Assembly (NCBI GenBank): GCA_030386875.1
Contig: CM059560.1
Location: 23,492,683-23,556,682, forward strand
Length of the DNA: 64,000 bases
Direction: 5' to 3'
Origin: Morinoia aosen
Taxonomy: Eukaryota > Arthropoda > Malacostraca > Amphipoda > Talitridae
Every line of letters begins with the position of its first letter. Position 1 is the stretch's first letter. Both the position numbers and the translations under genes were made by a program. A model generated the notes under the pieces. That model made no database searches and was not told where the DNA came from. It saw only the letters and a program-made list of their open reading frames with translations. Below, piece by piece: positions 11,724 to 21,508 of this stretch.

Positions 11724-14700
11724 GAGTGAACACTCCGACTCACAACTAACGGCTCTCAGCTGCCGCTGGACGGTATCTGGATGCAGGACACCCGACCTGC
11801 GAGGATGTTGGTTCCCACAGTTACATCCACGCAGCGTTTCCTGTTCTTCCCTTCATATAGAAATACGTTCTTTCTTATATTCTACAATACTCGAGCCGTC
11901 AAGAATGACGGGGTTATTTTGAAGACGAAGCTATCATACATTTGTGGAACGTGTTTTAAAAATGTTTAAATGAGTGTCCTTTCCTCATTCGATGCCTTCA
12001 TTTTTGTGTTGGAATAACTTCTGAGTTGAGTCACCTATTACATTTTCTTAGAACGTTCCTTGCTTAGTATGTACAATTGATTATTTGGAATATAAGTACC
12101 TATTCAGACTACGGGAGAATTCCATACAAAATCTCCGCTGAAGATGGTTTTGCATTTTGCAGAATTGCTTCTACGCGGAAAACTAGTGAGCTTTTTTCTT
12201 ACTGACCAGTATGTGAAATAAAAATTTAAATGTTGACATACCTCAATGTCTCACATCATTATATATTTATTCTTAGAATATAAACGTGTTAGACCTCTTC
12301 TTAGACATCTTAGACTGACTTCTCACGGATTTAGAAATGAAGTCGCATAATTTGCGAACGCAGCTTTTCTACACTGCAAATTACTGAATTGGGAACCGGG
12401 CGACGTGTAAAACAACACAACTACTGAATTAAATTTTGTACAGTGAAGGTGAGAGGAACAAAGGGTGGTGCAGAAAACATAAGACAGCACAATATCACCG
12501 TCATAGCAAGTGATTCCCAGATGATTACTTAGTATCAGTGGCAAGGCTTCAGAAAAGAGCAAGGCTTCGAAAAAATCACTAATGAAGACGAGAGCATCTT
12601 ACTTAAAGGCCATGCTAAAATTGAAAAGCTCAAAAATTGATGAACTACGATTTAATCTTCAAAGTAGTTTGAATGAGCAATTTTTGATGTGAATAAAAAA
12701 CTCCACCCTTAATTATGAAGTTCTTGGAAATGAAATAGTTTTTGAACTGTTCGAAGGCTTCACACGAGGGACACAATTACAAATACAGTTAGTACAGTAG
12801 GAAATTCACAGTTGTGTCGATAGGGTGTTGAGCTTTTGCCTCACTTCTGACTCCGCGCTTCGAACTTTCGACTCCAAAATGAGCGCCAGCCAACTACTAC
12901 CGAGTCATCTATAATTCACGGTAGAGTCACATCAGCACACCAGTTATCTGTCTCAACCAGCCTCCAAGTCCCTAAAATGCGCAAAATGCGACTCCAAGAC
13001 CCTTTTAACTCAGCAGTACGGTGGCAGCTACATACACTGTAACTGATACGTTCATGCGGAGAAATTACCCGCCAGCTGCGCGTGGAGTAGCGCGTTCATC
13101 AAACTCGATTTGAGCAACCAATGAGGCGCAGCAGCCGGTGATGAGCTGCGGGGTGATTACTGTTACTGTTCCAAGCGCGCAACTCATTTCTACGACAGTT
13201 CTTCGTTAAAATTCCACAGATTTTATTAGGCGCGTGAACTGCCCAGCGGTGACTGAATAATTGTAGCTAGGTTTGAGGTTAAAATAATGAAACAAAAACT
13301 TTGTTGGGTTGAGTGCAATAACAACCGATGTTCCGCTTTTAAAAATTTAGAAAAACAATTCGTTGAAATACACTCGTGGAAACGCTCTCACCGTTGATAT
13401 AGGGAATTGAAATTTAACATACCTCAAATACTAATTGTCTAAAAATTGCCGAGGAAATTTTTTTTGGCTAAGTATGGAACGAAATGGCTCCACTCAGTTT
13501 GGCCTTTCTTGATTCTGAACGATAGACTGTCTCAACCTAGGTAAGTATACATATCTAACGACACTAATCATACTGAACATATTGGTAAATGGTTCAATTT
13601 AACGCTTGTAACTGCTGCAGATATACTTCCTCAACTATTTCACTTGAGTATCAAAGTTTAAGGGCCTAGTGTGAAATTACAAGCCCTTACATTGTACACG
13701 AAGTCAACGTATGTTCTTAAAAGTGGTTGAAACTAATTCAGTGTAAAAACTGTTTGCAAGAAAACCAACGTAAATAATGGATACATTTATCTCAAACTTC
13801 AAATGACTCAATAGATTTAATAGACTCAATATAGTTAATTTTAAATTCAATAAACTTAATTTTAGATTCAATATACTTAAGAACTCTTTGGAAAAAATCT
13901 GAATGTTTTAAATACCTTGGACACTGCGAAGCAAATTTTAGAACGCAAACCTTATTGGACAAATTGCTCAGTGCGACTCGCGTACGCAGAGCACGGTAAA
14001 GCAGGTAAGTTCACTTTCGTACACTGCGGTGCAGAGTAGGCACAGAATGACAAGTTTATAGTCTCTGGACGACTCCAACGCGCAGTGTCTTCAGAGAACG
14101 TGAACAGTCATTTCATGGCTATTTTTTAACAACAGACACAAGCAAAGTCACATGTAAGACACGCAGCAACAATAGATGTCGCCGACAAAAATGCACGCAA
14201 ATTGAAAGAGAGCGTGAAAAACGACCAGTTTCTCAGAGTTCTGTGATTACGCGGTCGTCTTTAATGGAGCTCTTACGTTGCCGGTAAATAAATTGCCTTC
14301 TCGGGCCAGCACATACACGTACGGTGGACATGCGGCGCTGTATCGGCGGCTCAGTGCCATGTCACTGCGCAGACTATTCAGCAAAACCAAACAAAATATT
14401 GAAGTCGCGTAAGTCTTCCTTATAGCCCGCAGCAAGTAAAGGAAAATATCAGAGGGACAAGTATACTGGATAATAGTCTAAATTGGAAATTTCGAAACGA
14501 ATACATTTTGTGTAAAACATACTATATTTACTCGAACAGCCTTCACCAACACAATTGCTGTTTACTTATGGCCATTGTTTATGGTTGAGACCATAGAAGA
14601 CGGAATAAAAAATGCGATAAAAACATATGACTTGAAATGCAATAAGATAATGAAAAAATCACGTATTTAGGCATTTCAAAACAAAATCCTCAAACACTTC

Positions 14701-15217
14701 AATGCAACTCAAGCAACCACAAATTATACCAAATCGCAGGAACTTGTTATTTACCAGCAGACACGAGGACGGTTTGTTCCAGGGCAAGTGCTTGAAGTCA
14801 GCAAAGCCTGCAGCATGCGGCCTTTTTTGCGCTGTATGGCGATCACCGCAGAACATGCGGCGCCTGATGAGGATCTCTTCAACGGTTCGCGTTGGTCAGA
14901 AAGAAACACACAAGGATGATCACCCAAGATTGATCACCTGTCCCGTAAACAAGAGCAAAAGAGACTGTTCCTGGCAGTAGTCAGTGTAATTTTATTGCAG
15001 GCTTCATTTGCTGCGGTCGCGGACGCTCGCGAGAACGGGGTGGAGTACTCGTAGATTAGTTTGTCCGGTTTGTGAGTGGGGGAAAAATATGAGAAATCTA
15101 ACGCTTCCCATGGAAGCAATAACAGTTTCAAAACTCTTCCTCCATGAGGCAATGCGAAGAGATTTTTAATCACATCTTGTGTTCATATGCGTTGAATTGA
15201 TCATTTTCATCAAGAAT
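11724..15217. other. No recognisable gene
   Basis: Contains dispersed repeat copy A (13212-13356) and an AT-rich stretch of repeated TTCAATAAACTTAATTTTA-like units near 13800-13880. No LRR-coding exon was found here in either direction. Confidence 0.45.
13212..13356 (+). repeat. Dispersed repeat, copy A
   Basis: About 145 bp running from TCCACAGATTTTATTAGGCG to GATGTTCCGCTTTTAAAAAT. It matches copy B at 16359-16502 in the same orientation with scattered substitutions. Shared blocks include GTTAAAATAATRAAACAAAA and GATGTTCCGCTTTTAA. The pair shows a middle-repetitive family; no coding content or terminal inverted repeat is evident. Confidence 0.65.
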
Positions 15218-15578
15218 TTAAGTTACAGCAAGAAGAAACTTATTTCTCATTCGAGAATAGCGACTGTATTTCTTGTTAAAAGCCGTTACAAAAATTTTTA
15301 GCTTAAGATCCCCGTGTATAAGCAAAAAATTTTCTCTGAGACGGTTCGTAGTGTGCTTGATAATTTCGCGTGCCTCATCAGATGCTGCCGCATGTATTAA
15401 ATTATTTTGACGAATGAAAATCTTATCAGATGAAGTATTCGTAATGAATATATAATTACCAACTGCGAATCTGAAGTTGGCGTAGTAATTTTCGAATATT
15501 TCTTGAATGGGATAATCAATCAACTCTCTCAGAAGTTTTGATGCCATCTCACTGAATGATAACATGGTTATCTTTACC
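15218..15578 (-). CDS. Unrecognised open segment with a strong acceptor, possible terminal exon
   Basis: On the minus strand an acceptor-like TATTTTCATTTCAG precedes 119 open codons ending in TAA; an internal ATG in good context (ACCATG) is at 15563. The protein is charged and amphipathic (for example SEMASKLLRELIDYPIQEIF, then DEAREIIKHTTNRLRENF) with a basic C-terminus (KKYSRYSRMRNKF). I recognise no domain. It is not LRR-like, so it is unlikely to belong to the LRR gene even though it lies on the same strand about 560 bp past that gene's last visible exon. It could be a terminal exon of another gene or a chance open frame in AT-rich DNA. Confidence 0.25.
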
Positions 15579-16141
15579 CTGAAATGAAAATACCTCGTCT
15601 CTGGAATCAAACGTTCAAAATGTACTCCTCACCTTGCTCCTTCGGGCCCGATGAACTCGACATATACTAATCAGTAGTCTTACGTGACTTCATTACAAAT
15701 GACGACAGCCAGTAACAATAAATAATTGTGGGGGATGTTTGTCATATAAATTGAAACATGGTTATATAAACGTATATATATAAGAAATATCGATAAAATT
15801 GGAGGCCCTCCCATCAGATGGTCGTTTCGGTGGACGTTCATGGCACGACCGTCGGATGTCATCAATCGTGGGGACTGTTATAATGCGTGTCAAGATGTTA
15901 ACTTTACCTTTGTTAAATTAAATTTGCAAAATTTGAATACTTTTGGATATAAGGTAAAAATTGTAGGGGATAAACCAGCATAAATACCGCAGGACTCGGA
16001 AATTCATTTATCAAACGCAAAACACGAAAAACACCGAACGATCGATATTGTAATAAGTTAGGATTGACTCAAACGCGTTCTTTTTCGCCATTTTCGACAC
16101 GTTCAAAGAGGAAGGGTTGACTGAAGTGACTGAGTACTCAC

Positions 16142-16317
16142 CCTGAGGTCTGTGAGCGAGTTGATGGCCTCAGTGGGGTAGACGGAGATGAGGTTGTTGA
16201 GGAGGGACAGGGAGCTGAGCGTGTCGTTCACGCCGAGGAACACGTCCGGGCCGACCGCCTGCAGCAGGTTGCGCTCCAGGTTGAGGGCAGCCAGGGAGTG
16301 CAGGGACCGAAGAGCGC
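16142..16317 (-). CDS. LRR protein, fourth coding exon (last one seen)
   Basis: The exon is 176 bases, entered with a one-base carry and ending in phase 0 at CTCAGG before the donor GTGAGT. It encodes LRSLHSLAALNLERNLLQAV, GPDVFLGVNDTLSSLSLLNNL, and INSLTDLR, which starts a further repeat. With the three upstream exons the visible protein is 288 residues. The last repeat is left open and no stop is reached, so more exons must follow at lower coordinates. I found no LRR-coding segment between 1 and 16141, so the next exon is either short and missed or lies beyond the window. A 145-bp dispersed repeat (16359-16502) starts about 40 bp upstream of this exon's acceptor. Confidence 0.85.
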
Positions 16318-16358
16318 CTGTCCACAGACACGTACAATACGAGCTAACGTAAGTCATG

Positions 16359-16502
16359 GTTCCACAAAGTTTACTGAGCACGTGAACAGCCCAGTGATGA
16401 CTAAGTAATCGTCGCAAGTTTTGTGGTTAAAATAATAAAACAAAAGCGTCGTTGGGTTGTGTGTCATAACAAACGATGTTCCGCTTTTAAGAGTCCAGAA
16501 AT
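16359..16502 (+). repeat. Dispersed repeat, copy B, inside an LRR-gene intron
   Basis: This copy matches 13212-13356 in the same orientation. It starts about 40 bp upstream (in gene orientation) of the LRR exon acceptor at 16317, so it sits close to the branch-point region of that intron. Confidence 0.65.
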
Positions 16503-17255
16503 ACAGTAGAAAAACGACGCATTTAAGCTATGAATGAGTCCAGCAGTTGGACACTAATGAAGAAAAGAATGTGGAGTACATCTTTCTGATTTCTCTCTTG
16601 AATATTTACGGGGCAAGTTAGAAGAGTCTTAACATCGTCGCATGTGGAATATAAATGAATATAAATAAGAATTTTCACTGAAGTTGATTAAATCGGTGCA
16701 TGAATTTTAATAGAAATGAAAGGGAACAATTGATGTAGTGCACGTTTTTATAGAAAACTCACTTAAGCATAAACTAAATAACGATTTTGATTCTATCAAA
16801 ATTTTTCCCCCTTCAGCGTTCAAACACTACACTTCTCCTCTATAATGATGCGGAGAGGAAAATTTTCGTGTGAAGTTTTGTCATATTTGTAGATTTTTGT
16901 CGTTGTATTTTAAACCTCAAATAAATATATTTTTTCATGGTATTTACATATTCAAGTTAAACTTAAGTGACCCAATTAATGTTTTTCATGTTTCAACTCA
17001 ATTTAACTCTAAATCATATTTCCATCATAAATTTCACAGTTTGGATCGCAGGCGTATCAAAATGATAATAATTGAGAGAATTTGATGAATGAAATATGAT
17101 TTGCAAATCGAGATAGCCCTCAATATCGCGGCTTAGTCACGCATAGGAAGGTCTGAACCTTGGTCAAAGCGGGGTTCCAGAACACCAGAAATTGTTAGAG
17201 ATACAAGCCACAGATACAAGCAAGAAAACCTTAAATTCAATCGCTGTTAACTCAC

Positions 17256-17430
17256 CTGGAGGTAGGGTCTGAATCTCGTTCTGGGCGAGGTCGAGAAAGG
17301 CCAAAGTTTCCAAAGAAAAGATCGACGCAGGAAGGGAATCGAGGCCAGCGCCTTTCAGATTCAAATTTTTCAAAGACTTTTCCAGGCCCTGAAAACTGTT
17401 AGGCGACAGGTAGATGTCGTTGTCACCCAG
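17256..17430 (-). CDS. LRR protein, third coding exon
   Basis: The exon is 175 bases between the acceptor TTTTCAG and the donor GTGAGT. It starts in phase 0 and leaves one base for the next exon. It encodes LGDNDIYLSPNSFQGLEKS and then the repeats LKNLNLKGAGLDSLP and LAFLDLAQNEIQTLPPG. The split codon (G plus GC) is completed at 16317 and gives an uninterrupted repeat, LPPGALRSLHSLAALNL. The intron upstream (17431-19915) is about 2.5 kb and hosts the SINE array. Hydrophobic and Asn positions are all preserved and there is no stop, so this copy looks functional. Confidence 0.85.
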
Positions 17431-17748
17431 CTGAAAACAACAGAGTGAACCGTTAAAGAAACTCGGCCGTAACCTTGGAAGACCAAATAAGAAGTTTCAC
17501 AAGTGTAAATAAGAGGTTTGTTTAACAATGTGGATAAACATTTGGAGTTTAAAATAAAAAAGAATTTATTTGCAATAAAAGGCATAGATATAGACTACAT
17601 TATTCAGAATTGAGTTATTATTTTTTCAGTGTTTTTATGCAAGCATACGGTCATCGTATTGAAAGAAAGTATTAAAACGAAAACTATTGATAAAAAGTGG
17701 AAGGAGAACCTCATGGACGGCTGCTGATGAACAACTGAAAGTATGAAA

Positions 17749-18653
17749 ATGGATTGAATTGAATGTACACAAGGAGTTCCGAGACTCGAACTCAGGACTT
17801 AGAAATTACCGCGCCGGCACGCTACCAACTGAGCTATCGATCACCCTAAAAAGGTGACCGAAACCCAACGATAGCAATGCTTGGCCCAGTGCAGGTACGT
17901 GCTGTCCCGACATATATTTACTCCATATTTTTTATCGAGAGTTCACAGTCTAGTAAACTCCCAGAAACAGATAATGATTCTGGTACGAGAAGCTGCTGCT
18001 TCCACAAGTTGAAACGAAATAAATGTACACAAGGAGTTCCGAGACTCGAACTCAGGACTTAGAAATTACCGCGCCGGCACGCTACCAACTGAGCTATCGA
18101 TCACCCTAAAAAGGTGACCGAAACCCAACGATAGCAATGCTTGGCCCAGTGCAGGTACGTGCTGTCCCGACATATATTTACTCCATATTTTTTATCGAGA
18201 GTTCACAGTCTAGTAAACGTGGTAGCGTGCCGGCGCGGTAATTTCTAAGTCCTGAGTTCGAGTCTCGGAACTCCTTGTGTACATTTATTTCGTTTCAACT
18301 TGTGGAAGCAGCAGCTTCTCGTACCAGAATCATTATCTGTTTCTGGGAGTTTACTAGACTGTGAACTCTCGATAAAAAATATGGAGTAAATATATGTCGG
18401 GACAGCACGTACCTGCACTGGGCCAAGCATTGCTATCGTTGGGTTTCGGTCACCTTTTTAGGGTGATCGATAGCTCAGTTGGTAGCGTGCCGGCGCGGTA
18501 ATTTCTAAGTCCTGAGTTCGAGTCTCGGAACTCCTTGTGTACATTTATTTCGTTTCAACTTGTGGAAGCAGCAGCTTCTCGTACCAGAATCATTATCTGT
18601 TTCTGGGAGTTTACTAGACTGTGAACTCTCGATAAAAAATATGGATTGAATTG
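17749..18653. repeat. Tandem and inverted array of tRNA-headed SINE units
   Basis: Four tRNA-like heads are visible. Two are on the minus strand (about 17772-17846 and 18032-18106), one truncated head is on the plus strand (from 18219), and one full plus head is at 18462-18534. Each full head has an A-box-like TAGCTCAGTTGGTAG and a B-box-like GAGTTCGAGTCTC, the internal RNA polymerase III promoter arrangement. Unit length is 260 bp on the minus side (17764 to 18024). Segments 17761-18087 and 18220-18546 are near-identical inverted copies around a spacer of about 130 bp. The 13-bp sequence ATGGATTGAATTG occurs at both ends (17749-17761 and 18641-18653), consistent with a target-site duplication around the whole array. 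The array sits in an LRR-gene intron. The acceptor stem is degenerate, so these are SINE heads and not functional tRNA genes. Confidence 0.75.
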
Positions 18654-19915
18654 TTCCTGTAATTCCGAAAAGATTAGAACTCAGTCGCACATTTAAAAAC
18701 TCCAAAAACATTGAGTAGTTAATTAATAAAACCTACACAATTTAAAACATTAACTATATAGTTGGCTTCACAATTCTACTTACTTGTATCAAGTACAAAT
18801 CAAGAAACGGCCTCACAACGTCTTATGGTTTCTTATTATTTATAAGTAACAAGAATAAAAAATGACGCTTTAATGAAATTCTATTAAATATTCAAGGGCG
18901 AAGCAGAAAATGATTCATAATGTTGTGGGACGTAAATTAAAATTACATGCTCAAATCCCTGATGCAATCCTCAGCGAAAAGTTTTTATCGCTATCCTTAG
19001 ATTTGGGATGATCATCCCACTAAGGGTTTAAGCTGAAGAGCGTAAAAGCGCAACTTAAAATGTGATCTGAAAGTTAAAGAGCGAGCTCTTGCTTCTCAGC
19101 GCCATGAGAATCTCGCTCAAGTTTTCACAGTAGGCCGAAAAACCAAACAAAACGAGAATGAGGCAAGATGGCCAATGAACCCAATAAACAATCGCGTCTC
19201 TCTTTTCAGTAATCAAATTTAAAAAAAGAAACGACGAAGCCTCAAAAATCTTAAAACTATATTCTCTCCTGAATATCACTGTTGAACTCTCATTTGTTTA
19301 CTCACTGTTCTGCACTAAATAAATTCAACGTAGCTTTTCTACGATAATTCCTTTGATAGATTAACGCGTAATAGTTGAGACGTTTGTCATCAGCACCAAC
19401 TGAAGGTGTGATAAAACAATTACTCGATGTTTTAAACAAAATTTCCATTTCATAAACATAGTCATCAGTATATCCTTTTTACACACTGGCAGGAAAAATA
19501 AATTGAATCATCATTAAGTTTAAGGGTAAGCAAGTTAATCACTTGCTGACTCATAACCCTCCGTAAAGCAGGAACCACTAAACGTAATGCTAAAATGGAT
19601 ATCGTATACACTAAAGATCCATAAGCCGATTTTCTTCGGGTAAGATTTATTTATTAATGGAAAAAATATTTTTTCGATACAGGAAACACAAGCTAAGAAA
19701 ACGCTATACTGGTCACTCGATGAAATTCACAGGAAAAAGGAACGATTTACGTTTAAAAATTAGAAGCAGTAAGCAACTTCCGTAAAGACTTATGTAGAGG
19801 ATTTCAAAAATCAATGCCAATCACTTCCTACTGGACTGTAACCGTCATCGCCGGAAAGAAATTTCATTGTGTTTGTGTTTGCTGTCTAAATACAAACCGC
19901 GAAACGACAACTCAC

Positions 19916-20131
19916 TTTGAGCGTCTCCAACTGCAGACCGCCGAAAGCTCCGTCGGGCACCACATTGATGTGGTTGCCCGAGAGATCCAGCAAGCGCAAA
20001 GTGGAGAGATGCGTAAGTGCGGCGGACGGAACGCTCTTGAGGCGATTGCCCTGGAGGTTCAGGTTCACCAGCGAGCCCTCAAGTCCCACGAATGCTTGGT
20101 CGCTGATGTTGTGGATACGGCAGTATGAAAA
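19916..20131 (-). CDS. LRR protein, second coding exon
   Basis: This 216-base phase-0 exon (72 codons) lies between the acceptor TTGCAG and the donor GTGAGT. It encodes about three LRRs of the LxxLxLxxNxL type: a repeat around CRIHNISDQAF, then LVNLNLQGNRLKSVP, LRLLDLSGNHINVVP, and the start of another at LETLK. The asparagine ladder and the conserved repeat length support extracellular 24-residue LRRs. The exon joins upstream to the signal-peptide exon and downstream to LGDNDIYLSP at 17430, which completes the split repeat exactly. The product should act outside the cell in protein-protein contact or adhesion; the partner is unknown. Confidence 0.88.
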
Positions 20132-21204
20132 CTGCAATGTCAGAGGAGAAAGTCTCGGGTAACATATCGATTAAACGAGCAGCACAGTACTGTTTGCATG
20201 TCAGTGTGCGCATTTGGTACTTTCAAATTTGTTATCGATTTGAAATACTTTACTTTGTTAGAAATTAGCCGTACGTTACGTTGGGGTTAAATCATTTATT
20301 TATTCAAGGAACCGTGGCATTTCCTGAACAAATACATTTATTAAAAGATTTATAGCGCTCCACTTGCGTTTCTTCAAAGTTGATGCGTGTAAAGACACGT
20401 TCAATTAAAACTGAAAAAATAATAAACCAAGCCGCCCTTTAGCAACCGAGCTTTTATGTGAGGGTTTTAAAGGTAGAAGAACTGATAATTAATCGAAATT
20501 TTCGAATAGATACTCCTAAACTTTATGCTTAGAAAAATAAAAAACACGTGAACGAAATTTAAAAGCGTTATAAGCCCGCTCACTTCTCGAGCAGGTTGAT
20601 TACATTCCAACCGAGATGAGAAATTTCAAAATCGACAGCAATTAGAATAAATTGAAACAAATCAGATTATAGGTACTCATATTTTAATCATACGACATAA
20701 CATCATGGGACTAATTTTTTCAATTGTAACGTAATTAAAGGCAGACACAGGCGATACATGATTAATAATGTAGGATGAAGAAATTGAAACAGATTACGAG
20801 TTAAATGGAACAGACAATAAAATTTACGTCTATTCTGATGACAAAAACAGGTCGAACCGTTATAATTGAAGAGTAGAGAGGGTAAAAAGAGTACCATCTC
20901 ACTTGGAGCAAGATATTTTTCAAAGCTAATAGGCAATAAAAAAGGCCTCATACTCTTGAGCGTTCAGTACAATATTACTTTGATCTATAATTCAAGTCCG
21001 ATCTTGAGAACATTACCTCCACAAAAAAACAGCGGAATAAAATGATGACATTTATAAAGCTCAAAAATGAGGATCAACATGCAATTATGAATTCCAGTTT
21101 CCAGGCTTTGTGGCTTTAGAAACATTACGTGTTGAGAAATTCCTCTGCGATATGCCCCTTATACATGTTTTCCTCACAAAATAATTCACACGTCGTAATC
21201 TCAC

Positions 21205-21508
21205 CTGAATATTTTGGATGTGGAGGCCATCAAATATCCTGCTGTTGAGCACTCCTATATCTGAGTCATTGACGTACAGCAAGTCCATCTGCCGGTTTCG
21301 CACCATCTTGTGGATAGTGGTCATGAGCAACGGAAAATTGGCGTCCGTGCACTGGATAGAGAGCTTCTGATGCTCGTCTGTGACACACACACACATGTTA
21401 CTCAGCTCCGGCACAGCTCTTCTCCAGGGGCATTGAGCGCGCACTGTTCCTATGGCGAGACAGAGCCACGCCGCCGTCAGAAGGGCTCCTCTCCACTCCA
21501 TGCCAACC
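21205..21508 (-). CDS. LRR protein, first coding exon: signal peptide and Cys-rich N-cap
   Basis: The ATG is at 21501 (context GGCATGG), seven bases inside an exon whose acceptor reads CTTACAG, so the 5-prime UTR lies mainly in an unseen upstream exon. The 99 codons encode a short N-terminus, a hydrophobic signal peptide (about residues 5-20, ending near VRAQ), and an LRR N-terminal cap with Cys at CPW and CVCV and a further Cys after LSI. The first repeat begins around LLYVNDSDIGVL. The exon ends in phase 0 at CAG, followed by the donor GTGAGA. The protein should be secreted or an extracellular/cell-surface LRR protein. From memory the cap and repeats resemble the arthropod artichoke/chaoptin-type LRR proteins, but that identity is unproven. 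Splicing joins it in frame to 20131-19916. Confidence 0.85.

Noticed and set aside
11282-11743. Minus-strand 106-153-codon Leu/Pro/Cys-rich frames
   Set aside because: These are three frames of the 32-bp minisatellite, not a gene.
17877-18430. Identical 61-codon frames on opposite strands
   Set aside because: They arise from the inverted SINE copies; the shared text is SINE body and tRNA head.
18462-18534. Functional tRNA gene
   Set aside because: A and B boxes are present, but the acceptor arms do not pair and the head is fused to a repeated body, so it is a SINE head.
19814-20162. Plus-strand 81-104-codon frames
   Set aside because: They are antisense shadows of the LRR exon at 19916-20131.
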